A stretch of 64,000 nt of DNA, taken from contig CAIMSU010000156.1 in assembly GCA_903844155.1 (NCBI GenBank), positions 1 through 64,000 on the forward strand, in the 5' to 3' direction. Made by a program: the position numbers and the translations under genes. This DNA comes from an uncultured Pseudomonadota bacterium. Lineage in GTDB: Bacteria; Myxococcota_A; UBA796; SXON01. Every line of letters begins with the position of its first letter. Positions within the stretch are counted from its first letter, which is position 1. A model generated the notes under the pieces. The model was not told the origin of the DNA. It made no database searches and saw only the letters and a list, made by a program, of their open reading frames with translations. Of this stretch, positions 7,979 through 17,141 are shown piece after piece.

Positions 7979-8758
7979 CGTCTGCCCCGCGTCGCTCGTC
8001 CAAGGGGCGTCTGCGGCCGAGAATCCCGTCGCGGCGCCGGTCAGATCGTAGGTGTAGCCACACGCCTGGGTGACGGTCAGGAGGCAGCCGGTGACGTCGC
8101 AGTCGGCGGTCTGGTACTCGTTCGTCGCCGGGACCTCGTTCCCGTCGGCGTCGAGCTTCAGGAGGTAGGACGAGGCGGGGACGCGGCCGGTGGTGCCGAT
8201 GGTGGCGGCGACGTCGTCGGACCAGGTGTCGCTCTCGGTCCAGCTCTGGCTGGACTGCGAGGAGTCCTCCCAGGTGCCGGTGAACGTGTCGCTGGTAAAA
8301 GTGCCGGTTACCCGGGTGGAGTTTGTCGTGTCCGACGTGTACAGGTATTGATACCCCGACTCGTGTGTGTCGCTCTGCGCGTCCTTGGCGGACTTGTCCC
8401 ATGAAAAAACCCAGCTTCCATCGGCTTGCTTCACGCCAGGGTAGGCACCCGTGCCGACGATGAGGACGGCGGACTTTCCCTGCTGATCGATGCGGCCGAA
8501 GAAGACGTCGCCGGAGACCGTCGCCGTGTCTGTCGACGTCCACGCGGTGTCCGGCGCGGTGCCGACGGGCTGGTAAGCGCCGACGAAGTCGTGGGTGACG
8601 CCCGACGTGCACTCGTCCCCGGCAGGAACGGTGTAGGCACGGTTGAACATCCAGGTTCCATCGACGTTTCCGCACCCAGCGAGGGCGCAGGCGAGGGGAA
8701 GCAGCCCAACGGTGCGGACCCGAAGGACCCGCTGGACGGACGAGGGTGGTCGCATCAA
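7967..8758 (-). CDS. Hypothetical lipoprotein
   Basis: 263 aa. Arg-rich start, hydrophobic stretch and lipobox LAGC (C29), so a secreted lipoprotein. The mature part is rich in Ser, Thr, Trp and Asp (for example GTWEDSSQSSQSW) and looks like a beta-rich domain. The pairs around GDECTSG and TADCDVTGCLLTVTQACG may form disulfides. No family recognised. Divergent from the tryptophan dioxygenase gene, with 50 bp between starts. Confidence 0.8.
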   Translation of the reverse strand: MMRPPSSVQRVLRVRTVGLLPLACALAGCGNVDGTWMFNRAYTVPAGDECTSGVTHDFVGAYQPVGTAPDTAWTSTDTATVSGDVFFGRIDQQGKSAVLIVGTGAYPGVKQADGSWVFSWDKSAKDAQSDTHESGYQYLYTSDTTNSTRVTGTFTSDTFTGTWEDSSQSSQSWTESDTWSDDVAATIGTTGRVPASSYLLKLDADGNEVPATNEYQTADCDVTGCLLTVTQACGYTYDLTGAATGFSAADAPWTSDAGQTSGT

Positions 8759-8808
8759 ACCTCCGAAGGCTCCGGGTTATCAAGCCGCCCCCTCCGGTGC
8801 CCCTGACG

Positions 8809-9903
8809 ATGCCAGCTTCCCCCACTGCCCCCGGGCCCGCGAGCCCGCCCGTCTACTGGGACTATCTCTCGCTGCCCGGCCTGCTCGCCCAGCAGGGCGG
8901 CCTGGACGGCAACCCCAGCCCCGACGAGCTCCACTTCATCATCGTGCATCAGGCGTTTGAGCTCTGGTTCAAGCTCGTCCTGTCCCAGCTCCGGCTCGCG
9001 CGCGACCACCTCGCAGCTGCGCACCTGCCCGAGGAGCAGGTCCCGTTCGTCGTCCACCACATCGGGCGCGTGAACGTGATCTTGCGGCATTGCGTCGACC
9101 AATTTGCGGTGATGGAGACGCTCCCGCCGCAGGATTTTCTCGCGTTCCGCGACAAGCTCACGCCCGCGAGCGGTTTTCAGAGCTTCCAGCTCCGCGAGGT
9201 CGAGATCCTGCTCGGCCTGAAGAACGAAGACCGCGTCGCCCTCGGGGGCATCAAGCCGGAAGCGCACATCCAGAACGTCGGAAAATCGAGCCCCTTCGAT
9301 GCCTATGCGCGTCTTCAGGCCACGCAGATGGAGGTCACGCTGCGCGACGCGCTGCACAACTGGCTGATGCGCACGCCGATCCAGGGGAGCTCGATGAATG
9401 ATCCGGGCGACGAGGGCGTCGTCGACGGATTCCTTGCCGAGTACCTCGATCATGTGCGGGCGCACGGGGAGCAGACGCTCGCGGGGCTCGTCGCCGCGCT
9501 CGGCGAGGGCGAGCGGGCGAAGATGGAGCCGCGGATCAAGATGACGCTGGATGAAGCCAGGAAGTTCCTGCTCATCGAGGATCGGGCGGTGCGACGCGCG
9601 CGCGCGGGGCTCCTGTTCATCGAGAGCTACCGGGAGCTGCCGCTGCTGGCCTGGCCGAGGCTCCTGATCGATACGGTGGTGGAATTGGAAGAGCAGATGC
9701 TGCTTTTCCGCAATCGCCACGCGCGGATGGTCGAACGGGTGATCGGGCGACGGATCGGCACCGGGGGTTCCAGCGGCGTCGAGTACCTCGACAAGACAAC
9801 GGCATACCGCACTTTTCCCGAGCTGTGGACGGTGCGGTCGACGCTGCTGCCGCGCGCGATGCTGCCGGCGCTGCGACGGCGCGAGAAATACGGCGTCGAG
9901 TAG
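8809..9903 (+). CDS. kynA: Tryptophan 2,3-dioxygenase
   Basis: Heme enzyme that opens the indole ring of L-tryptophan to N-formylkynurenine, the first step of the kynurenine route. 364 aa, slightly longer than bacterial relatives. Key blocks: YWDYLSLPGLL at the N-terminus, distal-side FIIVHQAFELWFK, and FRNRHARMVERVIG with the proximal heme histidine, then IGTGGSSGVEYLD. An in-frame ATG exists at 8746 but adds 21 residues without family resemblance and would overlap the divergent gene, so 8809 is preferred. The adenosine deaminase gene follows with no gap. No other kynurenine gene is in the window. Confidence 0.95.
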   Translation: MPASPTAPGPASPPVYWDYLSLPGLLAQQGGLDGNPSPDELHFIIVHQAFELWFKLVLSQLRLARDHLAAAHLPEEQVPFVVHHIGRVNVILRHCVDQFAVMETLPPQDFLAFRDKLTPASGFQSFQLREVEILLGLKNEDRVALGGIKPEAHIQNVGKSSPFDAYARLQATQMEVTLRDALHNWLMRTPIQGSSMNDPGDEGVVDGFLAEYLDHVRAHGEQTLAGLVAALGEGERAKMEPRIKMTLDEARKFLLIEDRAVRRARAGLLFIESYRELPLLAWPRLLIDTVVELEEQMLLFRNRHARMVERVIGRRIGTGGSSGVEYLDKTTAYRTFPELWTVRSTLLPRAMLPALRRREKYGVE

Positions 9904-10803
9904 GTGACCGTGTCGGCCCCCGGGCTCCCGTGCCTGCACCTGCACCTCGACGGCTCGCTCCGGCCGTCGACCGTCTGCGAGCTGGCAGAGGCGCTTGGTC
10001 TGGACGTCCCAGCAGACCTGCCTTTTCAGCCGGGCATGGGATTGTCCGCCGCCCTCGCCCGCTTCGCGTTCACGCTGCGCCTCCTCCAGACCCCAGCCGC
10101 TGTGCGGCGCGTGGCCTCGGAGATCGTCGATGACGCTGTCGCCGACGGAGTGACCACGTTGGAGGTGCGTTTTGCGCCTCAGCTACACGGCGGCCCGCTC
10201 GAGGACATCGTGGATGCCGCGCTGGACGGTCTGGACGGCCGCGCCGGTCTCATCCTCTGCGCGTTGTACGGGGAGGATCCCGCTGTCGCCGAGGCGCTCG
10301 TCGACGTCGCCCGGGATCGTCCCCGTGTCGTCGGGTTGGACCTCGCCGGCGGTCCGACGCCGGGTGCGCGCTTCGGACTCGCCGACCATGCCAGGGCCTT
10401 CGCGCGTGCCGAACAAATCGGCCTCGGCCGAACCGTTCACGCCGGAGAAGGTCGCCCGCCGGCCGAGATCGCCGCAGCCATCCACCTCCTCCGCGCCAAC
10501 CGGATCGGCCACGGGACGACCGTGCTGGACGACCCGGCCGTCCTCGACCTCGTCCTCACCAATAACGTCACGATCGAGGCGTGTTTGACGTCCAACTGGC
10601 ACGTCGGGGCGATCCCGTCCATCGGCGCGCACCCGCTCGCGCAGTGGCTGTCGCTGGGCGTGCGCGTCTGCGTGAACCCGGACAACACCTTGCTTTCGGC
10701 GGTATCGGCGTCCGAGGAGCATAAACGGGCGGAGGCGCTGGTCGGGGCGCAGGGCATCGCCGCGGTGGTCGGGCACGGACACGCCGCAGCGTTTGTCCGC
10801 TGA
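9904..10803 (+). CDS. Adenosine deaminase family protein
   Basis: 299 aa, TIM-barrel metal-dependent deaminase. Seen in order: CLHLHLDGSLRPS (first metal histidines and substrate loop), HAGEG (about 180), NRIGHGTT (about 200), and VCVNPDNTLLS, the counterpart of the family NTDDP/NTDN block with the metal-binding Asp kept. The usual reaction is deamination of adenosine to inosine; other aminopurine or aminodeoxyfutalosine substrates are possible. GTG start directly after the TAG of the dioxygenase gene, implying coupling. Size is a little below the 330-350 aa common in the family. Confidence 0.88.
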   Translation: MTVSAPGLPCLHLHLDGSLRPSTVCELAEALGLDVPADLPFQPGMGLSAALARFAFTLRLLQTPAAVRRVASEIVDDAVADGVTTLEVRFAPQLHGGPLEDIVDAALDGLDGRAGLILCALYGEDPAVAEALVDVARDRPRVVGLDLAGGPTPGARFGLADHARAFARAEQIGLGRTVHAGEGRPPAEIAAAIHLLRANRIGHGTTVLDDPAVLDLVLTNNVTIEACLTSNWHVGAIPSIGAHPLAQWLSLGVRVCVNPDNTLLSAVSASEEHKRAEALVGAQGIAAVVGHGHAAAFVR

Positions 10804-10806
10804 CCG

Positions 10807-11610
10807 CTACTTCCACCGGTCGTGCAGCCACAACCACCCGCTTGGATACTCGCGAATTCGCGCGGCGTAGTAGGCGTTGACGGCGTCCGTGATGGCCTGG
10901 ACGTCGGCCCGCTTCTCGCCCGTCAGCGGCGGTAGCTCCAGCGGCATCGCCCAGAAGCGATGCTTGCCCGGCCCGATTCGCGCCTGCCAGCATGCCCAGA
11001 CCGGCCGGCCGGTCTTGAGGTAGGCCGCCGCCATGGCCGGTGAGGTCTTGCAGGGCACGCCGAAGAACCGGCTCAAAATCCCCTGGTTGTACCGCTGGTC
11101 CTGAATGAACATCAGCGACCGGCCGGCCACCAGCGCGGCGTAGCCGTCGACCATCCCCGCGCCCGTCTCGAGGGAGAGCAGCCCGTGCCGGTCCCGGACA
11201 TCGGCCATGAACCGCTTGATCCAGGCGTTCTTGGGTGTACGGACGTAGCTGGCGAGCGGGATCTCGTGCGCGAGCGTGAGCAGGCCGATGTCCCAGGCGC
11301 CGGCGTGCCCGGCGAGGATCAAGCTTCCCGGCGGGATCTTGTCCGAGTCGTCCACGGTCAGCCGGACACCGCGCCGCTCGAAGATCACGAGCTCCATGTA
11401 GAACAGGGCGATGTTGTGCATCATGGCAACGAGCGTACGACGCACGTCAGCGGCCGAGAATTCCGGGAATGCGCGCCGGACGTTCGCCGCCGCCAGCCGC
11501 TTTCGGAACGGCAGCACCGTCCACCACGTCCACGCGATCGCCCAGGCGAACGCGTTCGCCACGGGGATTGGCAGCCGCGAAGCTACCCATACGACCGCGG
11601 GCCACATCAC
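10807..11610 (-). CDS. LpxL/HtrB-type lipid A acyltransferase
   Basis: 267 aa with an N-terminal membrane-associated stretch (VNAFAWAIAWTWWTVLPF). The acyltransferase signature HAGAWD (H-x4-D type) sits at about 99, followed by SYVRTPKN and IQDQRYNQG. The terminal WLWLHDRWK is typical of late lipid A acyltransferases. It probably adds a secondary acyl chain to Kdo2-lipid A, or a related lipid, at the inner membrane. Its start overlaps the stop of the WaaA-LpxK gene by 4 bp, placing it in the same operon. Confidence 0.88.
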   Translation of the reverse strand: MMWPAVVWVASRLPIPVANAFAWAIAWTWWTVLPFRKRLAAANVRRAFPEFSAADVRRTLVAMMHNIALFYMELVIFERRGVRLTVDDSDKIPPGSLILAGHAGAWDIGLLTLAHEIPLASYVRTPKNAWIKRFMADVRDRHGLLSLETGAGMVDGYAALVAGRSLMFIQDQRYNQGILSRFFGVPCKTSPAMAAAYLKTGRPVWACWQARIGPGKHRFWAMPLELPPLTGEKRADVQAITDAVNAYYAARIREYPSGWLWLHDRWK

Positions 11611-13790
11611 GCGCCACCCGTGGGTGGGCCGAGGCGACGGAGGCGCGCGAGAAGCTCAGCTTCGCCCGAGTGGATCTCGACCTGGAGGCACAGCGCCCAC
11701 ACGGACTCCTCGCGGGGGAGGCGCGCGGCGTCCTTCTCGGTCGTGACGAGCACATGGGTGTCGCGCCACGACTCAAAGGACTGCAGGTCAGACCAGCCAT
11801 AACGGTGGTGGTCGGGGAAGATCCAGGTCTGGGCCGGCGAGAGACCTAGGCGACGAAGCTGGCGGAAGAAGCCCTCAGGTCGGGCGATGCCGGCGAAGGC
11901 GGCGACGGGGCGACGGGGAATCGCGTCCAAAGGCAGGCGTTGTCCGCGAAAGATCCAGCCGGTCGGGCGATACGAGGCGCGAACGACGAGCGCGCTGGCC
12001 GGGAGATACGGCGCGAGGAGGTTGGGGACCGGGGTCTCGGCATTCGCATGGTTGATCCACAGAACATCGGCGCGGCGCAGCCACGACAACGGCAATCGGC
12101 GCGTCCCCGCGGGGATCAGGCCGTCCCCGCCGGGAAACCGCGCGTCGACGACCACGATGTCGAGGTTCCGGGCGAGGCTCGTGACCTGCAGCCCGTCGTC
12201 GAGGACGACGACCGGGGCGAGATCACCCGCCTTCGCCGCGGTGAGCGCTGCGGTGACTCCCGCGGTGCGGTCGGGGCTGGACACCACGGTCATCCCCCGG
12301 CGTGCGAGCATCGCCAGCTCGTCGCCAAGCCGGTCGGCCTCCCCCGCGAGATGGACTTCCTTGCTCGCGTCACGGCCGTAACCGCGCGAGAGCACGACCC
12401 CGTTCATCGTGGCGGCAATCCAGGCGGTAACCGGGGTTTTCCCGGTGCCGCCAGCGCTCAGCGCGCCGACGGAGATGACCGTGCCGTCCGAAGTCGGACG
12501 GCCAGGGCTCCCCGCGCTCGATCCCGAGGTCCGGCGTGGCCGGGAGAGCGCGGAGCGCAGCGCCACGCCCAGCGCCCAGAGCGGCGTGAGCGGGAGTAGC
12601 CACGGGCGAAGCACAGTTTCCGGGGGCACGGGTGCCACGAGCAGCTCGGCGATCGCATCCAACGTGGCTCTGACCGCCCCCGTCGACCCACCGCGCCCTG
12701 GCCGCGGCGCCGCCATCGCCGCCTCCAATGCGGACGCCAGCGCATCGGGGGTACGCGCGACAAAACCCGCCACGCCCTCCCACGCGCCCGGATTTGCCTG
12801 GATCTTCGGGCCATGCACAACCTGACAGCCGGCGGCGACCGCCTCGGCAGGCGAGTGCCCGCCGACGCCCTCATCCCACGTCCCACCCACGAACGCGACG
12901 TCTGCAGCAATGTACAACGCGGTTAGTTCGCCCACGGTGTCGAGCAGGAGGACGTCGACCGCGGGGTCGATCGGGGCGTAGGCTGCCCCGTCCAACCCGG
13001 TCCGCCGCCGTGCGACCCGGCCGGTCGCGCGGATCAACGTCCAGACGGCCTCAAACCGCCGTGGATCCCGCGGCGCGAGGATCAAGAGCGGGCGCGGGTC
13101 CAGCGCCGAAACGGCCTCCAGCAGAGCGGCCTCGTCGCCTGCGTGCGTGCTCCCCCCGATCACGCACGGGCGCGTCCAGCGCAGCGACGGCGTCCCCGGG
13201 TCGGCCTGGCCCTTCACGTCGCCAACCGCGATTCCACCGAGCTCCTTCGCGGTCGCCCGGTCCGGCGCGGTCCAGCGGATGTCGCGAATCAGCCCGCTCC
13301 ACACCCACCAAAGCCGCATCCAACGCCGCTGCTTCACGCCAAGGCGGGCGTTCACGACAGCGACAGGGATCCGCCGCGATCGGCATTCCGCCAGCAGGAT
13401 CGGCCATAGTTCGGCCTCGACCAGCACGAGGCAGCGCGGTCGGACACGGGCGAGAAACGCCCGGACAGCGAGGGGGTGGTCGAGGGGCAGGAACAGGGTC
13501 TGGTCGGCGCCGACGGCCTGGGAACGCGCCGTCGCGGAGGTGCACGTGCGGAGAACCTCAAGGTCAGACGCCCGGGATCGGAGCTCGGGGATCAGTGCGG
13601 CGGCGACGCGTCCTTCGCCGAGGCTCGCCGCGTGGATCCAGACCGCGCCGGGCTCGACTTCAGGGCGCACGAAGCCCCAGCGCTCGCGTCGCCCCCCCCT
13701 CGCGCGCGGATGCACGGCGAGCGCCAACGCGACAAGCGGCGTGCAAAGCCACAAGAGCGCGCGGTAGGCGAGGAGCGTGACGACGTACAC
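11607..13790 (-). CDS. waaA-lpxK: Fused Kdo transferase and lipid A 4'-kinase (WaaA-LpxK)
   Basis: 727 aa combining two lipid A enzymes. Residues 1-385 are a GT30 Kdo transferase: N-terminal membrane anchor, HAASLGEG with the catalytic Glu, EAELWP, VNARLG, and a C-terminal FVGGTWDEGVGGHSPAEA block. After a short linker, residues about 395-727 are LpxK: SAGGTGKTP (P-loop, about 446), LSRGYGRD, VVLDDGLQ, TTEKDAARL. The kinase phosphorylates disaccharide-1-P to lipid IVA, on which the transferase then places Kdo, so fusion puts consecutive steps together in reverse order. No stop or frameshift separates the halves. GTG or ATG start at 13790; the GT2 gene ends 22 bp upstream. Confidence 0.92.
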   Translation of the reverse strand: MYVVTLLAYRALLWLCTPLVALALAVHPRARGGRRERWGFVRPEVEPGAVWIHAASLGEGRVAAALIPELRSRASDLEVLRTCTSATARSQAVGADQTLFLPLDHPLAVRAFLARVRPRCLVLVEAELWPILLAECRSRRIPVAVVNARLGVKQRRWMRLWWVWSGLIRDIRWTAPDRATAKELGGIAVGDVKGQADPGTPSLRWTRPCVIGGSTHAGDEAALLEAVSALDPRPLLILAPRDPRRFEAVWTLIRATGRVARRRTGLDGAAYAPIDPAVDVLLLDTVGELTALYIAADVAFVGGTWDEGVGGHSPAEAVAAGCQVVHGPKIQANPGAWEGVAGFVARTPDALASALEAAMAAPRPGRGGSTGAVRATLDAIAELLVAPVPPETVLRPWLLPLTPLWALGVALRSALSRPRRTSGSSAGSPGRPTSDGTVISVGALSAGGTGKTPVTAWIAATMNGVVLSRGYGRDASKEVHLAGEADRLGDELAMLARRGMTVVSSPDRTAGVTAALTAAKAGDLAPVVVLDDGLQVTSLARNLDIVVVDARFPGGDGLIPAGTRRLPLSWLRRADVLWINHANAETPVPNLLAPYLPASALVVRASYRPTGWIFRGQRLPLDAIPRRPVAAFAGIARPEGFFRQLRRLGLSPAQTWIFPDHHRYGWSDLQSFESWRDTHVLVTTEKDAARLPREESVWALCLQVEIHSGEAELLARLRRLGPPTGGA

Positions 13791-13812
13791 AGCGCGAGGA
13801 GGTATCCCCGCC

Positions 13813-15036
13813 CTACAGCGGCCGCGACGCCGTCAGCGCACGTCCCTTCCACTCGGCCCCGCGTGTCCATTGCAGCCGGAGCGCGTTCACGAAGATGAAG
13901 ACGCCGAGAACGGCACCGATGGGCTGCAGCAGGGCCCAGGCCAGGGGGTAGGGCACCGGCGTTGGCGGCCACCCTTCGGCCGGTGTGGAGCCCATTCGTC
14001 GGAGGACCGCGCTCCGCAGCCAGACGAGCGCTGTGAGGTGCAGCGCGCCCGGCAACCAGCACCAACCACCAGCCGCAAACGCGACGAATGGGCCAAGCTC
14101 CGCCAGGGCCACCAGGCTGATGACGAGCGACGTCGTCGCCGTGTCGCCGAGGCGATGGTCGGGGCGAACGACGGCCACATTCTTCGAAAAACCGCGCCAG
14201 ACCTCGCCGAAGGAACGATACATGCGCGTGCGGGTGAGCGCGGGTGCGACGATGAGGCGATATCGTGCTCCAGCGGCTTTCATGCGACGCACGAGTGATA
14301 CATCCTCGACGACCACATCCCGGACCGAGGCGTGCCCGGCGAGGGAACGGTAGGCGGAAGCCCGGTAGAGGGCGAATTGGCCATTGCCCATCGCCTCGTT
14401 CGGCTTCTCCGGGTCTTCGGCGGCGGCGATGGAGATGGCGGGGAGGACGAGGCTCCAGAAGTACGGTGACACGACCTTCTCGGCCCAGCTTCCCAGCTCC
14501 TGACCCGACAGCGCGACGAGCACGTCCGCGTCGGCCAGCGCCGCGACGGCGACTGCGATGGCCTCGGGGTGGTGAACGGTGTCGGCATCCACGAACAGGA
14601 GCAGATCGCCCGTTGCAACCTCACTCACGACGTGCAGGGCGTGGTTCTTGCCGAGCCAACCGGGCGGCAGAGTTGGGGGGACGATGCGACGCACTCGTCG
14701 ATCGCGCGCGGCGTGCTCATCGACGATATCGCCGGTTCTATCGCTCGAATGGTCATCTGCGACGAGGATCTCGAGGTCCGGCCAGGTCTGGGCGCGCAGG
14801 CTGTCGAGCAGGCGACCGATCACCCGCTCCTCATCGCGCGCCGGGACGCAGACGGACACGCGGAGAGCGGGCGTTTGTAGCGCCGTACTGCCTGGTGGTC
14901 GCACGCTCGTCGCCATCAGCCGTCCGAAGTTCCGAAGGGCGAGCCATCGGCCCCCTCCCACGATGACCGAGGCGACGAAGATACCCTCCTGCAACCCCGT
15001 CAAAGCGCCCGCCACCCGCCCCCGGCCCGGCCCCAC
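13813..15036 (-). CDS. Membrane glycosyltransferase family 2
   Basis: 407 aa. The GT-A catalytic domain starts at about 58 with VSVCVPARDEE. It has VADDHSSDRTG (about 92) and the metal motif VDADT (about 150), with PPGWLGKNHAL between them, a spacing seen in carotenoid/hopanoid-type GT2 enzymes (CrtQ, HpnI-like). RRMKAAG and the C-terminal hydrophobic stretches (about 300-390, three to four spans) place it in the membrane. The acceptor is unknown; the lipid A operon suggests an envelope lipid. Start at 15036 overlaps the preceding gene by 37 bp. ATG 14916 would avoid the overlap but remove a mildly hydrophobic N-terminus. Confidence 0.82.
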   Translation of the reverse strand: MGPGRGRVAGALTGLQEGIFVASVIVGGGRWLALRNFGRLMATSVRPPGSTALQTPALRVSVCVPARDEERVIGRLLDSLRAQTWPDLEILVADDHSSDRTGDIVDEHAARDRRVRRIVPPTLPPGWLGKNHALHVVSEVATGDLLLFVDADTVHHPEAIAVAVAALADADVLVALSGQELGSWAEKVVSPYFWSLVLPAISIAAAEDPEKPNEAMGNGQFALYRASAYRSLAGHASVRDVVVEDVSLVRRMKAAGARYRLIVAPALTRTRMYRSFGEVWRGFSKNVAVVRPDHRLGDTATTSLVISLVALAELGPFVAFAAGGWCWLPGALHLTALVWLRSAVLRRMGSTPAEGWPPTPVPYPLAWALLQPIGAVLGVFIFVNALRLQWTRGAEWKGRALTASRPL

Positions 15037-16139
15037 GCGCCGCTGCCAAGAGGCGCGCGGACGACATCGTCGCTCACCAGGGTGGTGTCGTTCCCGATCG
15101 CGCGGCCCGGTGCAACCGAGATGCCGCTGCCGATGCGGACGCGGTGTCCAAGGGCGCTGCCAAGAAATGGGGTTCCAGACGGCAGGATTGGCGCGCCGGG
15201 GAGTGTGTCCGCGCGCACCCGGACATCGCCGACGAGCGCGAGATCCTGCAAGGTCGCGAACGTCGACAAGAACGCGTCGTCGCCGAGGATGCTGGCCTGC
15301 GCGCCGATATGGCCCGCGCTGGACCGGGCACCGAGAACTGACAGGTTGAACATGGCGAAATTGGCGAGGTGGCTCTCGTGGGCCAGGTAGCTCAAGCGCG
15401 CCGTCGCGTGGTCCTCCACGATCACGCCGTCGCCGACTACGCAGCCGCGAAGCACGCTATACGCGCCGATCTGTACGTCCCTGCCAAGGACGCAGCCCTC
15501 GATGCGTGCCGTGGGGTGGATTCGACTGCCGGCGCCCACCGCGGAGCCTGCCGCGCGTCCGCCGTGGCGAAGCCAGGCCCAGGCCGGCCGCCAGGGCGCG
15601 AGCAGCGTTTGATCGAGGATCGCGGGGAATAACGCCGCGAGGTTGGCGCGGAGCAGGTGGACCCAGTGGCGGATGGTGGTGGCTGTCTGGCCGGTCGCGT
15701 AGGTCTCGAGGGTGCGTCCGAGCGGCAGGCGGACGTTCCCCGGAATTCCGCGCGGTTGCAGCACGACCGCGTCGTCCGAGCGGCCAAGACGGAGGCCGAA
15801 CATCCGCGAGCCGCCTGGGCCGAGGGGCTCAGGGTCGAGGGACGGGCCGGACGTCGTAAGCGCCCGAGCCGGCCTCTCGACGAGCGCGAGTCGGCCTTCG
15901 CGGCGCTCTTTCAGGAAGCGCCGGAGCGTCAGAACGGAGAGGTCGAGGTCGTCGTCCCAGGACAGCACGTCGGCCTCGCCGTCGGCCCCGTCCGCCTCGC
16001 CGCTGAACGTCAGCCCGCACGCGCGCGCGACCCGCTCCTGTCGCCCCGCCAGCGGCTCCCCGAGCACCCGCAGTGCGCCGACCGGCTCGCGCCAGGGCGC
16101 CATCGCGGCGATGCCGGTCCGTACTCGCACGAGACGCAT
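15000..16139 (-). CDS. Left-handed beta-helix (hexapeptide) protein, sugar nucleotidyl/acyltransferase-like
   Basis: 379 aa from ATG 16139. The first 190 residues form a mixed domain with a helix-rich insert (LLRANLAALFPAILDQ). The rest is a run of hexapeptide repeats such as IHPTARIEGCVLG, VQIGAYSVLRGCVVG and VIVEDHATARL. A GlmU-like C-terminal half follows, with FGLRL-type and GHIGAQASILGDDAFLS segments. Such proteins activate or acylate sugars, but the N-terminal catalytic signature of GlmU-type uridylyltransferases (GxGTRM) is not present, so the activity is open. First gene of the minus operon running to 10807. Divergent from holB with only 21 bp between starts, so promoters must overlap the coding regions. 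Confidence 0.7.
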   Translation of the reverse strand: MRLVRVRTGIAAMAPWREPVGALRVLGEPLAGRQERVARACGLTFSGEADGADGEADVLSWDDDLDLSVLTLRRFLKERREGRLALVERPARALTTSGPSLDPEPLGPGGSRMFGLRLGRSDDAVVLQPRGIPGNVRLPLGRTLETYATGQTATTIRHWVHLLRANLAALFPAILDQTLLAPWRPAWAWLRHGGRAAGSAVGAGSRIHPTARIEGCVLGRDVQIGAYSVLRGCVVGDGVIVEDHATARLSYLAHESHLANFAMFNLSVLGARSSAGHIGAQASILGDDAFLSTFATLQDLALVGDVRVRADTLPGAPILPSGTPFLGSALGHRVRIGSGISVAPGRAIGNDTTLVSDDVVRAPLGSGAWGRAGGGWRAL

Positions 16140-16160
16140 GATGCCGGTTATCCCGCCGGC

Positions 16161-17141
16161 ATGGAACCCCTCCTCGGGAACGACCAGCTTCGGAGCCGCC
16201 TCTCCCGCGCTGCGGCTGATCGGCGGTTGCACCATTGTTTTGTCTTCGAGGGGCCGGAAGGCGTCGGGAAATTCAGCTACGCGATGCGGTTCGCGATGGA
16301 GATCAACTGCCTCGCTGCCCATGATCGTCCGTGCGGGGTGTGCGAACAGTGCCGGTGGATCCTCGCGGGTACCCATCCGGACGTCATCGTCGTCACGCCC
16401 GACGCCGAGCGTGCGACGCCCATCATCTCTGCTGCCCAGGCCCGTGAGATCGTCAACGCGCTCTACCTGCAGCGTCACTCCGCGCGGTACCGGGTCGTCA
16501 TCCTCTCGCCCGCAGATGCGCTCGGAGAGGAAGCCGCGAACATCCTGCTCAAGACGCTGGAGGAGCCGCCGATCGGGACGCAGTTCATCCTCGTCACCGC
16601 CCGGCCCGCGTCGCTGCTCCAGACCGTCCGCTCGCGCAGCCAGCGGGTGCGATTCGGGCCGCTCTCCAGCGTGGAGATGTCGGCCTGGTTGGCGAAGAAA
16701 GGGCTGGATTCCGGGCTTATCGTCGCCGCGGGGGGCAGCCCCGGGCGCGCCATCGCCCTGGCGGAGGGCGAGGCGGCGGTCCGCGCGGAGGTCCTCGACG
16801 CCCTCTGCCGCGCGATCGGTCAGCCGCTCCACGCGTTGTTCAGCTTCTCCGAGGCAACCTCCAAGAAGCTGGAGGGTGGGTCCGAGCGCGGCGACCTCGT
16901 CCTCCAGATGCTGGAGGAGCTGCTCGCGGACGCCGTCGCGGTTGCCAGCGGGCGGGCGCCGGTACACGTCGACCGGCTCCCGATGCTCGGGCGCTGGTCC
17001 TCGGTGCTCTGGCCCAGTGGGATCGGCAGGTTGCAGGTTGAGATCGGGCTCGCGCGCGAGCGCCTGCGGTTGAACGTCGCCCCGCGCATCGTCATCGAGG
17101 CCCTCCTCGCCCACGTGAACCTGGAGCTGCAGCACGCATGA
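16161..17141 (+). CDS. holB: DNA polymerase III delta' subunit
   Basis: 326 aa clamp-loader subunit of the replicative polymerase. AAA+ domain with GPEGVGKF (31-38), a zinc-binding knuckle C50, C58, C61, C64, and the lid/sensor segments LLKTLEEPP and TRSQ-like VRSRSQRVRF. Delta' is usually a non-hydrolysing member, and the irregular P-loop (Phe after GK) agrees. ATG 16161 was chosen; the frame is open far upstream but lies antisense to the beta-helix gene. The stop overlaps the start of tatD by 4 bp. Confidence 0.92.
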   Translation: MEPLLGNDQLRSRLSRAAADRRLHHCFVFEGPEGVGKFSYAMRFAMEINCLAAHDRPCGVCEQCRWILAGTHPDVIVVTPDAERATPIISAAQAREIVNALYLQRHSARYRVVILSPADALGEEAANILLKTLEEPPIGTQFILVTARPASLLQTVRSRSQRVRFGPLSSVEMSAWLAKKGLDSGLIVAAGGSPGRAIALAEGEAAVRAEVLDALCRAIGQPLHALFSFSEATSKKLEGGSERGDLVLQMLEELLADAVAVASGRAPVHVDRLPMLGRWSSVLWPSGIGRLQVEIGLARERLRLNVAPRIVIEALLAHVNLELQHA

